The notes: generated by a model not told the origin, from the letters alone. 64,000 nt of DNA from Bradyrhizobium elkanii WSM2783 (GCF_000472865.1 NZ_AXAP01000027.1:40780-104779); one strand, 5' to 3'. Numbered from the stretch's first letter, positions 33,305-42,447 are shown. Numbers and translations: made by a program.

Positions 33305-34732
33305 ATGGTTGAAAACGTCAGACCAAGGCTTTCAATCCTGCTGTCGACCGTACTTGCAGCGGCTCTGCTGGGAAGTCCTGCAGCCGCTGCGGAAGGGCTG
33401 AGCCCGGAGCGGCAGTTCGCGCGCGACATCTATCAGGAGCTGATCGAGATCGACACCGTCACCGCGACCGGCGACACGGCCAAGGCGGCGGAGGCGATGG
33501 CGGCCCGGTTGCGCGCCGCCGGCTTTCCGGAGAGCGATGTTCAGGTGTTCTCGCCGGCACCGCGCAAGGGAAATCTGGTGGCACGGCTGCGCGGCAGCGG
33601 CGCGCGCAAGCCGATCCTCCTGCTTGCTCACATCGACGTGGTCCCGGCCAATCGCGAGGACTGGTCGGTCGATCCGTTCAAGCTGACCGAGCAGGACGGC
33701 TATTTCTATGCCCGCGGCAGCGGCGACGACAAATACATGGCCGCGGCCTTCGTCACCAACCTCATCAGATACAAGAAAGAGGCTTACAAGCCAGACCGCG
33801 ATATCATCCTGGCGCTGGAGACGGATGAAGAAATCCTGGACGCTAACGGCCTCGGCGTCCAATGGCTCTTGAAGAACCATCGCGACCTGATCGATGCCGA
33901 ATTCGCGCTCAACGAAGGCGGCGGCGTCGGTCTGAAGGACGGCAAGCCGATCCGAAACAGCGTGCAGACCTCCGAAAAGGTCTCGTTGAGCTACCTGCTC
34001 GAAGTCAAGAACAAAGGCGGCCACAGCTCGGTACCGGTCAAGGACAACGCGATCTATCGCCTCGCCGAGGGACTGGTTCGCCTCTCGAAGTTCAGTTTCC
34101 CGATCAACTTGAACGAGACCACCCGGGCCTATTTCGAGCGCACGGCACAGTTCGAGAGCGAGCAGACGGCGTCCGACATCCGCGCCGTGCTGTCGGACAA
34201 GCCCGACCCCGCTGCGATGTCGTTTGTCCGGCTTGCGGCCAATCCTGCCTATAACGCCCAGCTCCGCACCACCTGCGTCGCGACGATGCTCGAGGGAGGA
34301 CATGCCGTGAACGCGTTGCCGCAGCTTGCGACCGCCAAGGTGAACTGCCGCATCATGCCGGGCGAGCCGGTCAACGGTGTCAAGGCGACGCTGGAGCGCG
34401 TGCTTGCGGACGATCAAATCCAGGTCACTCAAATGGGCCAGCCCGTGTTGAGCGCGCCGTCGGCCCTGCACGAGGAGATCATGGGCGCAATCGATAAACT
34501 GTCGTACGAATTCTGGCCGACGGCGGCGGTGATCCCGACCATGAGCACCGGCGCCACCGACGGCAGCTATCTGCGCAACGCGGGAATCCCGACCTACGGC
34601 CATTCCGGCCTTGCCGCCGATATCAGCGACATCCGCGCCCACGGCAAGGATGAACGGATTCTGGTGAAATCATTCTACGAAGGCGAGGACTATCTCTATC
34701 GCCTGGTGAAGACGCTCGCCGGTGGGACGTGA
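33305..34732 (+). CDS. Exported M20-family zinc metallopeptidase
   Basis: The start at 33305 gives 475 residues with signal peptide VRPRLSILLSTVLAAALLGS ending in AAAA before EGLSPERQ. The two-zinc site is visible: LLLAHIDVVPA, GSGDDKYMAA and ALETDEEI, with a dimerisation domain in the middle (LEVKNKGGHSSVP) and a C-terminal STGATDGSYLR and GHSG. M20 enzymes cleave dipeptides, acyl-amino acids or carbamoyl compounds; export to the periplasm is typical of the branch from proteobacteria. It is divergent from the siderophore receptor; no operon partner is evident. Confidence 0.92.
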   Translation: MVENVRPRLSILLSTVLAAALLGSPAAAAEGLSPERQFARDIYQELIEIDTVTATGDTAKAAEAMAARLRAAGFPESDVQVFSPAPRKGNLVARLRGSGARKPILLLAHIDVVPANREDWSVDPFKLTEQDGYFYARGSGDDKYMAAAFVTNLIRYKKEAYKPDRDIILALETDEEILDANGLGVQWLLKNHRDLIDAEFALNEGGGVGLKDGKPIRNSVQTSEKVSLSYLLEVKNKGGHSSVPVKDNAIYRLAEGLVRLSKFSFPINLNETTRAYFERTAQFESEQTASDIRAVLSDKPDPAAMSFVRLAANPAYNAQLRTTCVATMLEGGHAVNALPQLATAKVNCRIMPGEPVNGVKATLERVLADDQIQVTQMGQPVLSAPSALHEEIMGAIDKLSYEFWPTAAVIPTMSTGATDGSYLRNAGIPTYGHSGLAADISDIRAHGKDERILVKSFYEGEDYLYRLVKTLAGGT

Positions 34733-34829
34733 AACCGTTGGGTGGGCAAGGGCGCGCAGCGCCGTGACCACCATCTTTCTGCGTCGCCCAATGTTTATGC
34801 ATGCGGTGAGAAGAATGAGCAGGGATTAG

Positions 34830-34903
34830 CTGCATTTCATGCAGTTCTGGCTGTCTTCGGGCTCGCCGACTTTTGACTGGCATTGTTAGACTACGGATAG
34901 TCT
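34830..34903 (+). promoter_or_regulatory. Promoter and palindromes before the molybdenum hydroxylase operon
   Basis: TTGACT (34873-34878) and GATAGT (34896-34901) with a 17-bp spacer form a plausible promoter. The perfect palindrome AGACTACGGATAGTCT (34888-34903) overlaps the -10, and another, CTGCATTTCATGCAG, stands at 34830-34844. Together they suggest repression by a dimeric regulator that is not encoded nearby. Confidence 0.45.
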
Positions 34904-34951
34904 CATCTCCTGTTTCGAGCCGATGCGGATGCGTTCGTCGAACGAGCCTTT

Positions 34952-35824
34952 ATGAAGCCTGCTCCCTTCAAATACATCGCTGCTTCATCGCTGGATCACG
35001 CGCTCACGCTCAAGGCCGAACATGGCGATGAGGCGAGATTCCTGGCCGGCGGCCAGAGCCTGGTCCCGGCGATGAACTTCCGTTTGGCGCGACCGGCGGT
35101 CGTGATCGATATCAACGGTCTGGATGAGGTGGCCGGCATCGATCACGGCTCAACTATTCGTGTCGGCGCGCTGACGCGCTATTGCGCGCTCGAACGGGAT
35201 AGCGAGTTCCTCGGCTGCTGTGCGCTGTTCGCCGATGCGCTGCCGCATATTGCGCATCCGCAGATCCGCAACCGCGGCACGATCGGGGGCAATCTCTCGC
35301 ATGCCGATCCGGCGTCCGAGCTTCCCGCGATTGCGGTGGCGATGGAGGCGCGGATGCGACTGAAATCGGCCCGCGGCGAGCGGGTGCTTGCAGCCTCGGA
35401 GTTCTTTCAAGGATCGCTCACCACGGACCTTGCCGCCGACGAGATGCTGGTCGATGTCGAGTTTCCGGCATTGCCGCCGCGCGGCGGCGTGTGCTTCATG
35501 GAAATGGCGCGGCGCCGAGGCGATTTTGCCATCGCCGGCGTGGCCGTCATCGTGACACTGGATATGGAAGGCCGCTGCAGCAAGGTCCGGCTCGCGCTGT
35601 GCGGCGTCGGCGACACGCCGGTCGATGCCAGCGAGGCTGCCGCGCCTCTGGTCGGTCAGGCTTGCGCCGATGAGCCGATCAAGGCGGCCGCTGCCGCCAT
35701 ACAGGCAACGATCGAGCCCGCCGGCAATGTCCACGCCAGCGCCGATTATCAGCGGCATCTCGCCGGCGTGCTGGCGCAGCGCGCGATCCGCACGGCCTAT
35801 CAGCGGGCGGTTCATGCAGCCTGA
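34952..35824 (+). CDS. Xanthine dehydrogenase-family FAD-binding subunit
   Basis: The 290-residue protein is the medium (M) subunit of a molybdenum hydroxylase. It has the FAD motifs FLAGGQSLVPAMNFRLA (~30-46) and IAHPQIRNRGTIGGNLSHADPASELP (~102-127), where GTIGGN contacts FAD. The C-terminal domain is normal. It passes electrons from the iron-sulfur subunit to the acceptor. Its end overlaps the start of the iron-sulfur subunit gene by 11 bp. It is first of the four-subunit-plus-amidohydrolase operon. Confidence 0.95.
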   Translation: MKPAPFKYIAASSLDHALTLKAEHGDEARFLAGGQSLVPAMNFRLARPAVVIDINGLDEVAGIDHGSTIRVGALTRYCALERDSEFLGCCALFADALPHIAHPQIRNRGTIGGNLSHADPASELPAIAVAMEARMRLKSARGERVLAASEFFQGSLTTDLAADEMLVDVEFPALPPRGGVCFMEMARRRGDFAIAGVAVIVTLDMEGRCSKVRLALCGVGDTPVDASEAAAPLVGQACADEPIKAAAAAIQATIEPAGNVHASADYQRHLAGVLAQRAIRTAYQRAVHAA

Positions 35825-36305
35825 CCGTCACGAGATCAGCATCTCCGTCAACGGGACGGCTTATCGACGCAGCGTCGAGTCGCGGACGCTGCTGAGCGAT
35901 TTCCTCCGCCACGATCTGTTGCTGGCGGGCACCCATGTCGGCTGCGAGCATGGCGTCTGCGGCGCCTGCACGGTCCTGCTCGATGGCGCGCCGATCCGCT
36001 CCTGCCTGATGCTTGCAGTGCAGGCCAATGGGCATGAACTCTCCACGATCGAAGGTCTCGCCTCCGATAGCGGCGAGCTGAGTCCGGTGCAGAGGGCGAT
36101 GCATGAGCATCACGGCCTGCAATGTGGTTATTGCACGCCGGGCATCCTGATGACGATGACGGCGTTCCTGAAGCAGAACCCGTCGCCGTCGGAAGAAAAG
36201 GTGCGCGAGGCGCTGTCCGGCAATCTCTGTCGCTGCACCGGTTATCAGCACATCGTTGACGCCGTTATGGCCGCGGCCCAGGCGATGCGGGCGGCCGCGC
36301 CATGA
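35814..36305 (+). CDS. Xanthine dehydrogenase-family [2Fe-2S] subunit
   Basis: The 163-residue protein carries two clusters. The ferredoxin-like one uses CEHGVCGACTVLLDG with a further cysteine (residues ~43-65), and the C-terminal one uses CGYCTPG and CRCTGYQ (~105-145). This is the normal small (S) subunit of molybdenum hydroxylases. The start ATG at 35814 lies inside the end of the upstream gene, and the end overlaps the large subunit gene by 4 bp. Confidence 0.95.
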   Translation: MQPDRHEISISVNGTAYRRSVESRTLLSDFLRHDLLLAGTHVGCEHGVCGACTVLLDGAPIRSCLMLAVQANGHELSTIEGLASDSGELSPVQRAMHEHHGLQCGYCTPGILMTMTAFLKQNPSPSEEKVREALSGNLCRCTGYQHIVDAVMAAAQAMRAAAP

Positions 36306-38644
36306 CCACACGGTTTTTCGGCGCCCCCGTGAAGCGCAATGAGGATCGCAAGCTCCTCACCGGGCAGGCGCTGTTCATCGACGACGTCGAGCTGCCGGGC
36401 ATGCTGCACGCGGCTTTCCTGCGCAGCCACGCCGCGCACGCGCGCATCAAGCGCATCGATGTTTCCCGCGCGCTGCAGCGCCCGGGCGTCGTGGCGGTCT
36501 ACACCGCCGACGATTACGGCGCCTATTGGCAGCCCGGTCCGCTCCTGGTGCCGCCGCCGCCGATCCCGCGAAGTATCTTCAACCTGCGCACGCAAGTGCC
36601 GCTCGCGAAGGACAAGGTCCGGCATGTCGGCGAGCCCTTGGCCGTCGTCGTGGCCGAAAGCCGCTACATCGCCGAGGATGCGCTCGACGATATCGACGTC
36701 GATCTCGAGCCGCTGCCGGCCGTCATCGATCTTGAAGCCGCGCTACGCCCCGGTTCAGCCCTGGTGCATGACGACCTCGGCTCGAACGTCTCCGCGCATG
36801 TGCATCAGAGCAAGGGAGACTATCGCGCCGCGGCTGCGAAAGCGCATCTGGTGATCAAGCGCCGCTTCGCCTACGAGCACGGCATTGCCTCGACCATCGA
36901 GACGCGCGGCGTCGTCGCGCATTGGGAAGCGCGCAGCCAGCATATGACGATCTGGGACACGACCCAGGCGCCGGTGTTCGTCCGCAACGGCCTCGCCGCC
37001 GTGCTCGGCCTCGGCGAGCGGCAGGTGCGGGTGATCGCACCCTTCGTCGGCGGCGGCTTCGGGCCGAAGATCATGATGTTCTACCCGGAAGAGGTGGCGC
37101 TGCCCTGGATCTCGATGCGACTCAATCGTCCGGTGAAATGGATCGAGGATCGGCTAGAGCATTTCTTTGCCACCACGCATGAGCGCGGCCAGATCCATGA
37201 CGCGGAGATCGCGGTAACGCGCGACGGCCGCATCCTCGGCGTCAAGGACGTGTTCCTGCACGACGGCGGCGCTTATGATCCCTACGGGTTGACGGTGCCG
37301 ATCAACAGCCAGTGCACCTTGCTCGGGCCGTACGTCGTGCCGTCCTACGATTCGACCTTCACCGCCGTCTTCACCAATCTGCCGATCGTGACGCCCTATC
37401 GCGGCGCGGGACGGCAGCATGGCGTGTTCGTGATGGAGCGGCTGCTCGATCTTGCCGCGCACGAGCTGAACATCGATCCCGCCGAGATCCGACGGCGCAA
37501 TCTCATTCCGGCCGACGCGTTCCCTTACAAGAACGGGATCATCTACCAGGACTTTTCCCAGCTCGAATATGACAGCGGCAACTACGAGCCGGTGCTCGAC
37601 CAGACGCTGCAGGCGATCGGCTATGCCGAGTTCAAGCAGGAACAGGAGAAGCTGCGGGCGCAAGGCCGTCACGTCGGTATCGGCGTCGCCTGCTACGTCG
37701 AGGGCACCGGCATCGGGCCCTATGAGGGCGCGAAAGTGCAGGTGCAGGCCAATGGCAAGGTCAGCGTCGCGACCGGCATCGGCACGCAGGGGCAGGGGCA
37801 TTTCACGAGTTTTGCCCAGATCGCCGCCGACCAGCTCGGCGTCGACGTCACCGATGTCGAAATCGTCACCGGCGACACCGACCAGTTCTATTGGGGCGCT
37901 GGCACGTTTGCGAGCCGCGGCGCCGTGGTGGCGGGCAATGCCGTCAATGAAGCCTCGCGCGCGGTGCGGCAGAAGGCGCTGAAGCTCGCCAGTGATGCCT
38001 TTGAATGCGCCGAAGAAGATCTGGTGCTTGCCGACGGCAAGATCTCGATCGTCGGCATTCCCGAAAAGTTCCTCAGCCTGGGCGAACTCGCAAAGCGCGC
38101 CAACCCGATGCGCGGCGCGGTGAAGCCCGGCACCGAGCCAGGATTGGAATCGACGCAATATTTCGGGCCGCCGAGCGGCGCGACCGCTAACGGCGTACAT
38201 GCCATGATCGTCGAGGTCGATCCTGATACGTTCGACCTCAAGATCCTGAAATACGTCGTCGTCCATGATTGCGGCACGGTGATCAACCCGCTGATCCTGG
38301 AAGGGCAGATCCATGGCGGCGTCGCTCAGGGCATCGGCAACGCCTTCTACGAAAAGCTCGTCTTCGACGACCAGGGCCAGCTCCTGAACGCCTCGCTCGC
38401 TGATTATCTGTTGCCGACCGCGCTTGAGGTGCCGCGCATGGAACTCGGCCACACCGTGACGCCGTCGCCGCTCAACCCGATGGGCATCAAGGGTGCGGGC
38501 GAAGCCGGCGCGATTCCGGTTGGCCCCCTGTTCGCGCAGGCGATCGAGGATGCGCTGCAGCTCAAGGAAAAGAACGTCGAGCTGTTGGAGATTCCCTTGA
38601 GCCCGAGCCGGATTTTCGACCTGATCAAGGCGAGCGAGCCATGA
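36302..38644 (+). CDS. Xanthine dehydrogenase-family molybdopterin-binding subunit
   Basis: The 780-residue large (L) subunit holds the molybdopterin cytosine dinucleotide cofactor. It has GGGFGPKIMMFYPEE (~255-269), the PYRGAGRQHG loop (~365), GTQGQGHFTSFAQIA (~495) and the catalytic glutamate region GAGEAGAIPVGP (~733). The active loop is not the CO dehydrogenase signature (AYxCSFR), so it hydroxylates an aldehyde or an N-heterocycle next to the ring nitrogen. The neighbouring ring-opening amidohydrolase points to an N-heterocycle. It overlaps the amidohydrolase gene by 4 bp. Confidence 0.94.
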   Translation: MTTRFFGAPVKRNEDRKLLTGQALFIDDVELPGMLHAAFLRSHAAHARIKRIDVSRALQRPGVVAVYTADDYGAYWQPGPLLVPPPPIPRSIFNLRTQVPLAKDKVRHVGEPLAVVVAESRYIAEDALDDIDVDLEPLPAVIDLEAALRPGSALVHDDLGSNVSAHVHQSKGDYRAAAAKAHLVIKRRFAYEHGIASTIETRGVVAHWEARSQHMTIWDTTQAPVFVRNGLAAVLGLGERQVRVIAPFVGGGFGPKIMMFYPEEVALPWISMRLNRPVKWIEDRLEHFFATTHERGQIHDAEIAVTRDGRILGVKDVFLHDGGAYDPYGLTVPINSQCTLLGPYVVPSYDSTFTAVFTNLPIVTPYRGAGRQHGVFVMERLLDLAAHELNIDPAEIRRRNLIPADAFPYKNGIIYQDFSQLEYDSGNYEPVLDQTLQAIGYAEFKQEQEKLRAQGRHVGIGVACYVEGTGIGPYEGAKVQVQANGKVSVATGIGTQGQGHFTSFAQIAADQLGVDVTDVEIVTGDTDQFYWGAGTFASRGAVVAGNAVNEASRAVRQKALKLASDAFECAEEDLVLADGKISIVGIPEKFLSLGELAKRANPMRGAVKPGTEPGLESTQYFGPPSGATANGVHAMIVEVDPDTFDLKILKYVVVHDCGTVINPLILEGQIHGGVAQGIGNAFYEKLVFDDQGQLLNASLADYLLPTALEVPRMELGHTVTPSPLNPMGIKGAGEAGAIPVGPLFAQAIEDALQLKEKNVELLEIPLSPSRIFDLIKASEP

Positions 38645-39759
38645 GGACGGCGCAGGTTTTCCGGCTTTCGATGGCGCATCCCGGCGATCTTTCCGAGCTC
38701 GATCGCCTGATCGCCGACGGCGCGGTGCGCGCGGCCGACGTCGTTGCGATCATCGGCAAGACCGAGGGCAATGGCGGCGTCAACGATTTCACCCGTGGCT
38801 ACTTCACCCAGACCTTGATGGCGCTGCTGTCGAAATATCTGAACAGACCCGCCGAGCAGTTGATCCGTGAAATCCCCTGCGTGCTCTCCGGCGGCACCGA
38901 AGGCGTGATGAGCCCGCATTACAGCGTCTTCTGCATTAGCGAGGCCGAACCGGCGCCAGAGGCCGGACCGTCGCTCGCGATCGGCACCGCGTTCAGCGAT
39001 CCGGTCCCGGCAGAAGATGTCGGCCGCCGCGCCCATGTCGACAGCGTCGCCGATGCCGTGCGCGCCGCGATTGACAATGCCGGGATCGAGCGATTGCAGG
39101 ATGTCCACTTCGTGCAGGTGAAGTGCCCCTGCGTCACGGTCGCCCGCGCCGCGGCCGCGATCGCAGCCGGCAAGACCCCGCTCACCAGCGATCCCAACAG
39201 GTCGATGGCTTTTGCCCGTGCCGCCGGCGCATTCGGCGTCGCCGTCGCGCTCGACGAACTGGCGCCATCCGCCCTCACCGACGCGTCGCTGCTCAGCGAC
39301 TTCTCGATCCAGTCGCCGCGCGCCAGCATTTCCTCCGGCGTCGAGGTCGAAAGCAATGAGGTCGTGGTGCTCGGCAACAGCCCGCTCTGGAGGGGACCGC
39401 TGCAGATATCGCACCGTCCGATGGCGGACGCGCTCGACATCGGCGCTATCGTCGACGTGCTCGCCGATCTCGGCATTGCCGCCAATCCGCAAGTCTCCGC
39501 CGCGGACGCGGCGCGGATCGCGACTGTGCTCGTCAAATGCGAGCCCGACCGGGGCGGAAGGATTCGCGGCAACAGGCACACCATGCTCGACGACACCGAT
39601 ATCAACGCCCAGCGCCACATCCGCGGTGCGGTCGCCGGCCTCGTTGCCGGCGTGATCGGCGATGGCCGGATCTTCGTCTCCGGCGGCGCCGAGCATCAGG
39701 GCCCGGATGGCGGCGGCCTGATTGCCGTCATTGCTTCGCAAGAGGAAGGTTTGGCCTGA
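38641..39759 (+). CDS. Ring-opening amidohydrolase (barbiturase / cyanuric acid hydrolase family)
   Basis: The 372-residue protein belongs to the small family that opens six-membered cyclic imides. The three-fold repeated fold with one Lys and one Ser per repeat is visible: IIGKTEGNGGVNDFTR with LSGGTEGVMSPH; VQVKCPCVTVA with RASISSGVEVE; and LVKCEPDRGG with VSGGAEHQGPDGGG. It is encoded between a molybdenum hydroxylase and a flavin monooxygenase, as expected for a pathway that oxidises a nitrogen heterocycle and then opens it hydrolytically. Whether the substrate is barbiturate, cyanurate or another cyclic imide is not known. Confidence 0.92.
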   Translation: MRTAQVFRLSMAHPGDLSELDRLIADGAVRAADVVAIIGKTEGNGGVNDFTRGYFTQTLMALLSKYLNRPAEQLIREIPCVLSGGTEGVMSPHYSVFCISEAEPAPEAGPSLAIGTAFSDPVPAEDVGRRAHVDSVADAVRAAIDNAGIERLQDVHFVQVKCPCVTVARAAAAIAAGKTPLTSDPNRSMAFARAAGAFGVAVALDELAPSALTDASLLSDFSIQSPRASISSGVEVESNEVVVLGNSPLWRGPLQISHRPMADALDIGAIVDVLADLGIAANPQVSAADAARIATVLVKCEPDRGGRIRGNRHTMLDDTDINAQRHIRGAVAGLVAGVIGDGRIFVSGGAEHQGPDGGGLIAVIASQEEGLA

Positions 39760-40973
39760 TGCGCATTGTCATCATCGGCGCAGGCGTCGCGGGATGCGTG
39801 ATGGCGCGCAGGCTCGCGTTGTTGGACGGCGTGGAGGTGACGTGCCTCGAGCGGGTCGCGCGCGACGATCATTCCGAGGCTGGCACCGGGCTCAATGTCG
39901 GGCCGAACGCCGTCAAGGCGACGAAACTGATCGATCCGGAGCTGGCTGAGCGCATCACCGCGGGGGGCTTTCTCTGGAAAAATTGGCGGATTTCGCTCAC
40001 CGACGGCACTGTGCTGTTCGACCTGCCGCTGCGGGAGGTGGCGGACGGACCGGGCTGGCGCATCCGCTGGTCGGAGCTTTATCGCGTGCTGCGCGAGGCC
40101 GCAGGGGACACGGTTTCCTATGGCTGCGAGATCGTCGAGGTCGGCCATGACAGCGTCGATCCGCGCAAGACTTTTGTTAGTTGGACGCAGGACGGCAAGA
40201 CGCATCGGCTCGACAACATCGATCTCCTGATTGCCGGCGATGGCCGCTACTCGGAGGTACGCCGCGTGATCTCCGGCGAGCCGCGTATCACGCCGACGGG
40301 AGTGGCCATCTTCCGCGTGCTGGTGCCGGATACGTCGCACGGCCTGATCGACGATTACGAACAATGGTTCAACGGACCCAACCGTCTGTTGTCGTTCCGC
40401 GTGCCGCCGGACCACATCTATGTCGCCGGCACTTTCCCGATCGCCACAGAGGCGCAGATTTCCGAGAGCCAGAAGACGCCGGAGATTCTGCGCGCCGCCT
40501 ACACGCCGCGCGCCGCGCCGCCGAGCAACCAGGCGCGCTGGCTGATCGACACCGTCTGCAACAATGTCGCCGACACCCATTGGGCGCGGATGCAGGAGCA
40601 TGAGGTGCTCTACCGCGCCGCCGATTGCAACGTGCTCTATCTCGGCGATTCCGCCCACGGCATGGTGCCGACATTGGGGCAGGGCGCGACCCAGGCGCTG
40701 GAGGACGCCGCCAATGCCGCCGCGCTGATCACGCAGCGCTACAGGGCCGGAAGCCGCGATGTCGCAAGCTGGCTTACCGAGTTCGAGGTCCTGCGCAAGG
40801 ACCGCATGCGTTTCGTGATGGAGTTCTCGCTTGCCGCCACCGACACGATGCTGGCAGGCGCCGATCCCGTCGCTGCAACCCTGCACAAGAACGAAGCACC
40901 GTTCCTGAACAAGTTGAAGTCGCTCTATTGCGACGTCGGACTTCTCCCTCTCCCCGCAAGCGGGGCGAGGTGA
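39759..40973 (+). CDS. FAD-dependent monooxygenase
   Basis: Translation starts at 39759, overlapping the amidohydrolase stop by one base (TGATG), and gives 404 residues. It has VIIGAGVAGCVMARRLALL at the N-terminus, DLLIAGDGRYSEVRR in the middle and LYLGDSAHGMVPTLGQGATQALEDA (~290-314), all typical of class A flavin hydroxylases. The last ~10 codons (LLPLPASGAR) and the stop fall in a palindromic repeat, so the C-terminus was probably changed by repeat insertion. It may hydroxylate the heterocycle before or after the molybdenum hydroxylase. Confidence 0.92.
   Translation: MRIVIIGAGVAGCVMARRLALLDGVEVTCLERVARDDHSEAGTGLNVGPNAVKATKLIDPELAERITAGGFLWKNWRISLTDGTVLFDLPLREVADGPGWRIRWSELYRVLREAAGDTVSYGCEIVEVGHDSVDPRKTFVSWTQDGKTHRLDNIDLLIAGDGRYSEVRRVISGEPRITPTGVAIFRVLVPDTSHGLIDDYEQWFNGPNRLLSFRVPPDHIYVAGTFPIATEAQISESQKTPEILRAAYTPRAAPPSNQARWLIDTVCNNVADTHWARMQEHEVLYRAADCNVLYLGDSAHGMVPTLGQGATQALEDAANAAALITQRYRAGSRDVASWLTEFEVLRKDRMRFVMEFSLAATDTMLAGADPVAATLHKNEAPFLNKLKSLYCDVGLLPLPASGAR
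40946..40972. repeat. Half copy of the extragenic palindrome inside a coding end
   Basis: CTCCCTCTCCCCGCAAGCGG followed by GGCGAGG has the same core as the CCTCTCCC family, but the reading frame of the flavin monooxygenase runs through it and ends at its edge. It is a single half unit, unlike the paired copies elsewhere in the window. Confidence 0.6.
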
Positions 40974-41028
40974 AGAAACGTCATCACGCCGTGGAATGAT
41001 CGGCCAAGGATTTGAGGAGATCTACATC

Positions 41029-41547
41029 ATGACCGCAACCGAACCGACGTTGCCGATCGCAACGGTGCACGGCCTCTATCACATCGCCATCAAGACCGAG
41101 AATTTGGCGGCAACGCGGAAGTTCTACACCGAGATCATCGGGCTTCGCGAATTCCCGCGGCCTGACTTCGGCTATCCCGGCGCCTGGCTTGGCTGCCCGC
41201 AGCCCGGCGGGCTCGCGATCATGCACATCTATGCCGGCGGTCCCGCGCTCGGTCCCGAAGGCAAGGCGCCGGCGGGAACGGCGGCGATCGACCATGTCTC
41301 GCTGTCCTGCTCCGGCTATCGCTCATTCGTCTCGCGCTTCAAGGCAGCAGGGCTCGACTGGCGCGAATTCATCGTGCCCGGCACCACGCTCTGGCAGTTG
41401 TTCGTTTATGACCCCAGCGGCGTGCAGCTCGAACTGACCTTCGAGTGCGGCGGGGAGGGCGAGGAAAAGCCTGATATGTCGCCGGGCCGCAAATATGTTG
41501 CCGGCGCAAGCTTCTTCGACAAGGCGACCTATCCCAAGCTCGCCTGA
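41029..41547 (+). CDS. VOC-family (glyoxalase/ring-cleavage dioxygenase-like) protein
   Basis: The start at 41029 has GAGGAG 11-12 nt upstream and is preferred over 40996. The 172-residue protein has a single beta-alpha-beta-beta-beta pair: HGLYHIAIKTENLAATRKFYTEIIGLREF (~14-42) and AIDHVSLSCSGYRSFVSRF (~86-104), with a C-terminal GVQLELTFE glutamate. The histidines and glutamate can form a divalent metal site. It may isomerise, epimerise or cleave a pathway intermediate of the heterocycle operon, from which it is separated by 55 bp. No specific reaction can be named. Confidence 0.85.
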   Translation: MTATEPTLPIATVHGLYHIAIKTENLAATRKFYTEIIGLREFPRPDFGYPGAWLGCPQPGGLAIMHIYAGGPALGPEGKAPAGTAAIDHVSLSCSGYRSFVSRFKAAGLDWREFIVPGTTLWQLFVYDPSGVQLELTFECGGEGEEKPDMSPGRKYVAGASFFDKATYPKLA

Positions 41548-41589
41548 TCTTTCGAATCGGCGATTGACACCTGCCAGCTTGTGCGGGAC

Positions 41590-41607
41590 AGGACAGACAT
41601 CTGTCCT
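41590..41607. promoter_or_regulatory. Perfect palindrome before the aspartate-dehydrogenase-like gene
   Basis: AGGACAGACATCTGTCCT is an 18-bp perfect inverted repeat (8+2+8). It ends 12 bp before the ATG at 41620. A TTGACA (41564-41569) lies upstream. A repressor bound here would block transcription start or elongation of the next gene. Confidence 0.6.
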
Positions 41608-41619
41608 TGGAGCAGTCGA

Positions 41620-42447
41620 ATGGTGGATTCGAACAGCACGCGACCCGCGGCGCGCGTGGCCGTTGCAGGCCTCGGTGCGATCGGCGCGAGCGTGGTGAGG
41701 GAACTGGATCGGGGCATCGAGGGATTGGTGCTCAGCGCGGTCTCGGCGCATAACGTCGCCAAGCATCAGGCTTGGCTCGGCGAATTGAAGGCGCCGCCGA
41801 AAATCCTGCCGATCGAGGAACTCGCCAGCGCCGCCGATATCGTGATCGAATGCGCGCCGAGCAAGCTGGTGCGGTCGATCGTGGCGCCAGTGGTCGAGCG
41901 CGGCAAGACTGCGGTCGTGCTCAGCGTCGGCGCGCTGCTCCAGAACGAGGACCTGATCGCGCTCGCGCGGAAGAACGGCGGCCAGATCGTGGTGCCGACC
42001 GGCGCCTTGATCGGGCTCGACGCCGTGACTGCCGCTGCGGAGGGCACCATCCATTCGGTCCGGCTGGTGACGCGGAAGCCGCCGCTGGGGCTCGCCGGCG
42101 CGCCTTATCTGGTCGAGAACGACATCAGCGTTGAAGGGCTCGCCGAGCCGCTGCGGATCTTCGAAGGAACCGCGCGCGAGGCGGCAAAGGGCTTTCCGGC
42201 CAACCTGAACGTCGCGGTGGCGCTCTCGCTCGCCGGCATCGGCCCCGACCGCACCCGGGTGGAAATCTGGGCCGACCCGACGGTGACGCGCAACACCCAC
42301 CGCATCGAGGTGGATTCCGATTCGGCGCGGTTCTCGATGACGATCGAGAACATCCCCTCGGAAAACCCGCGCACCGGCCGCATCACCGCGCTGTCCGTGA
42401 TCGCCTGCCTGCGCAAGCAGCGTGCCTCGCTGCGCATCGGGACATGA
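41620..42447 (+). CDS. Aspartate dehydrogenase-like protein
   Basis: The start at 41620 gives 275 residues. The N-terminal Rossmann motif VAVAGLGAIGASVVREL (~10-26) and the sequence SVGALLQNEDLIALARKNGGQIVVPTGALIGLDAV (~108-142) are typical of the NadX/DUF108 family, which oxidises L-aspartate to iminoaspartate with NAD(P)+. The C-terminal part has FPANLNVAVALSLAGIGPDRT, another hallmark. In NAD synthesis NadX replaces L-aspartate oxidase; the nicotinamidase gene follows 65 bp downstream. In catabolic clusters the same family may use other amino acids. The imine product again fits the deamination theme. Confidence 0.88.
   Translation: MVDSNSTRPAARVAVAGLGAIGASVVRELDRGIEGLVLSAVSAHNVAKHQAWLGELKAPPKILPIEELASAADIVIECAPSKLVRSIVAPVVERGKTAVVLSVGALLQNEDLIALARKNGGQIVVPTGALIGLDAVTAAAEGTIHSVRLVTRKPPLGLAGAPYLVENDISVEGLAEPLRIFEGTAREAAKGFPANLNVAVALSLAGIGPDRTRVEIWADPTVTRNTHRIEVDSDSARFSMTIENIPSENPRTGRITALSVIACLRKQRASLRIGT

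Noticed and set aside
41029..41547. VOC protein as extradiol ring-cleavage dioxygenase
   Set aside because: With 172 residues and one domain it is too short for classical extradiol enzymes; it is kept as a VOC protein of unknown reaction.
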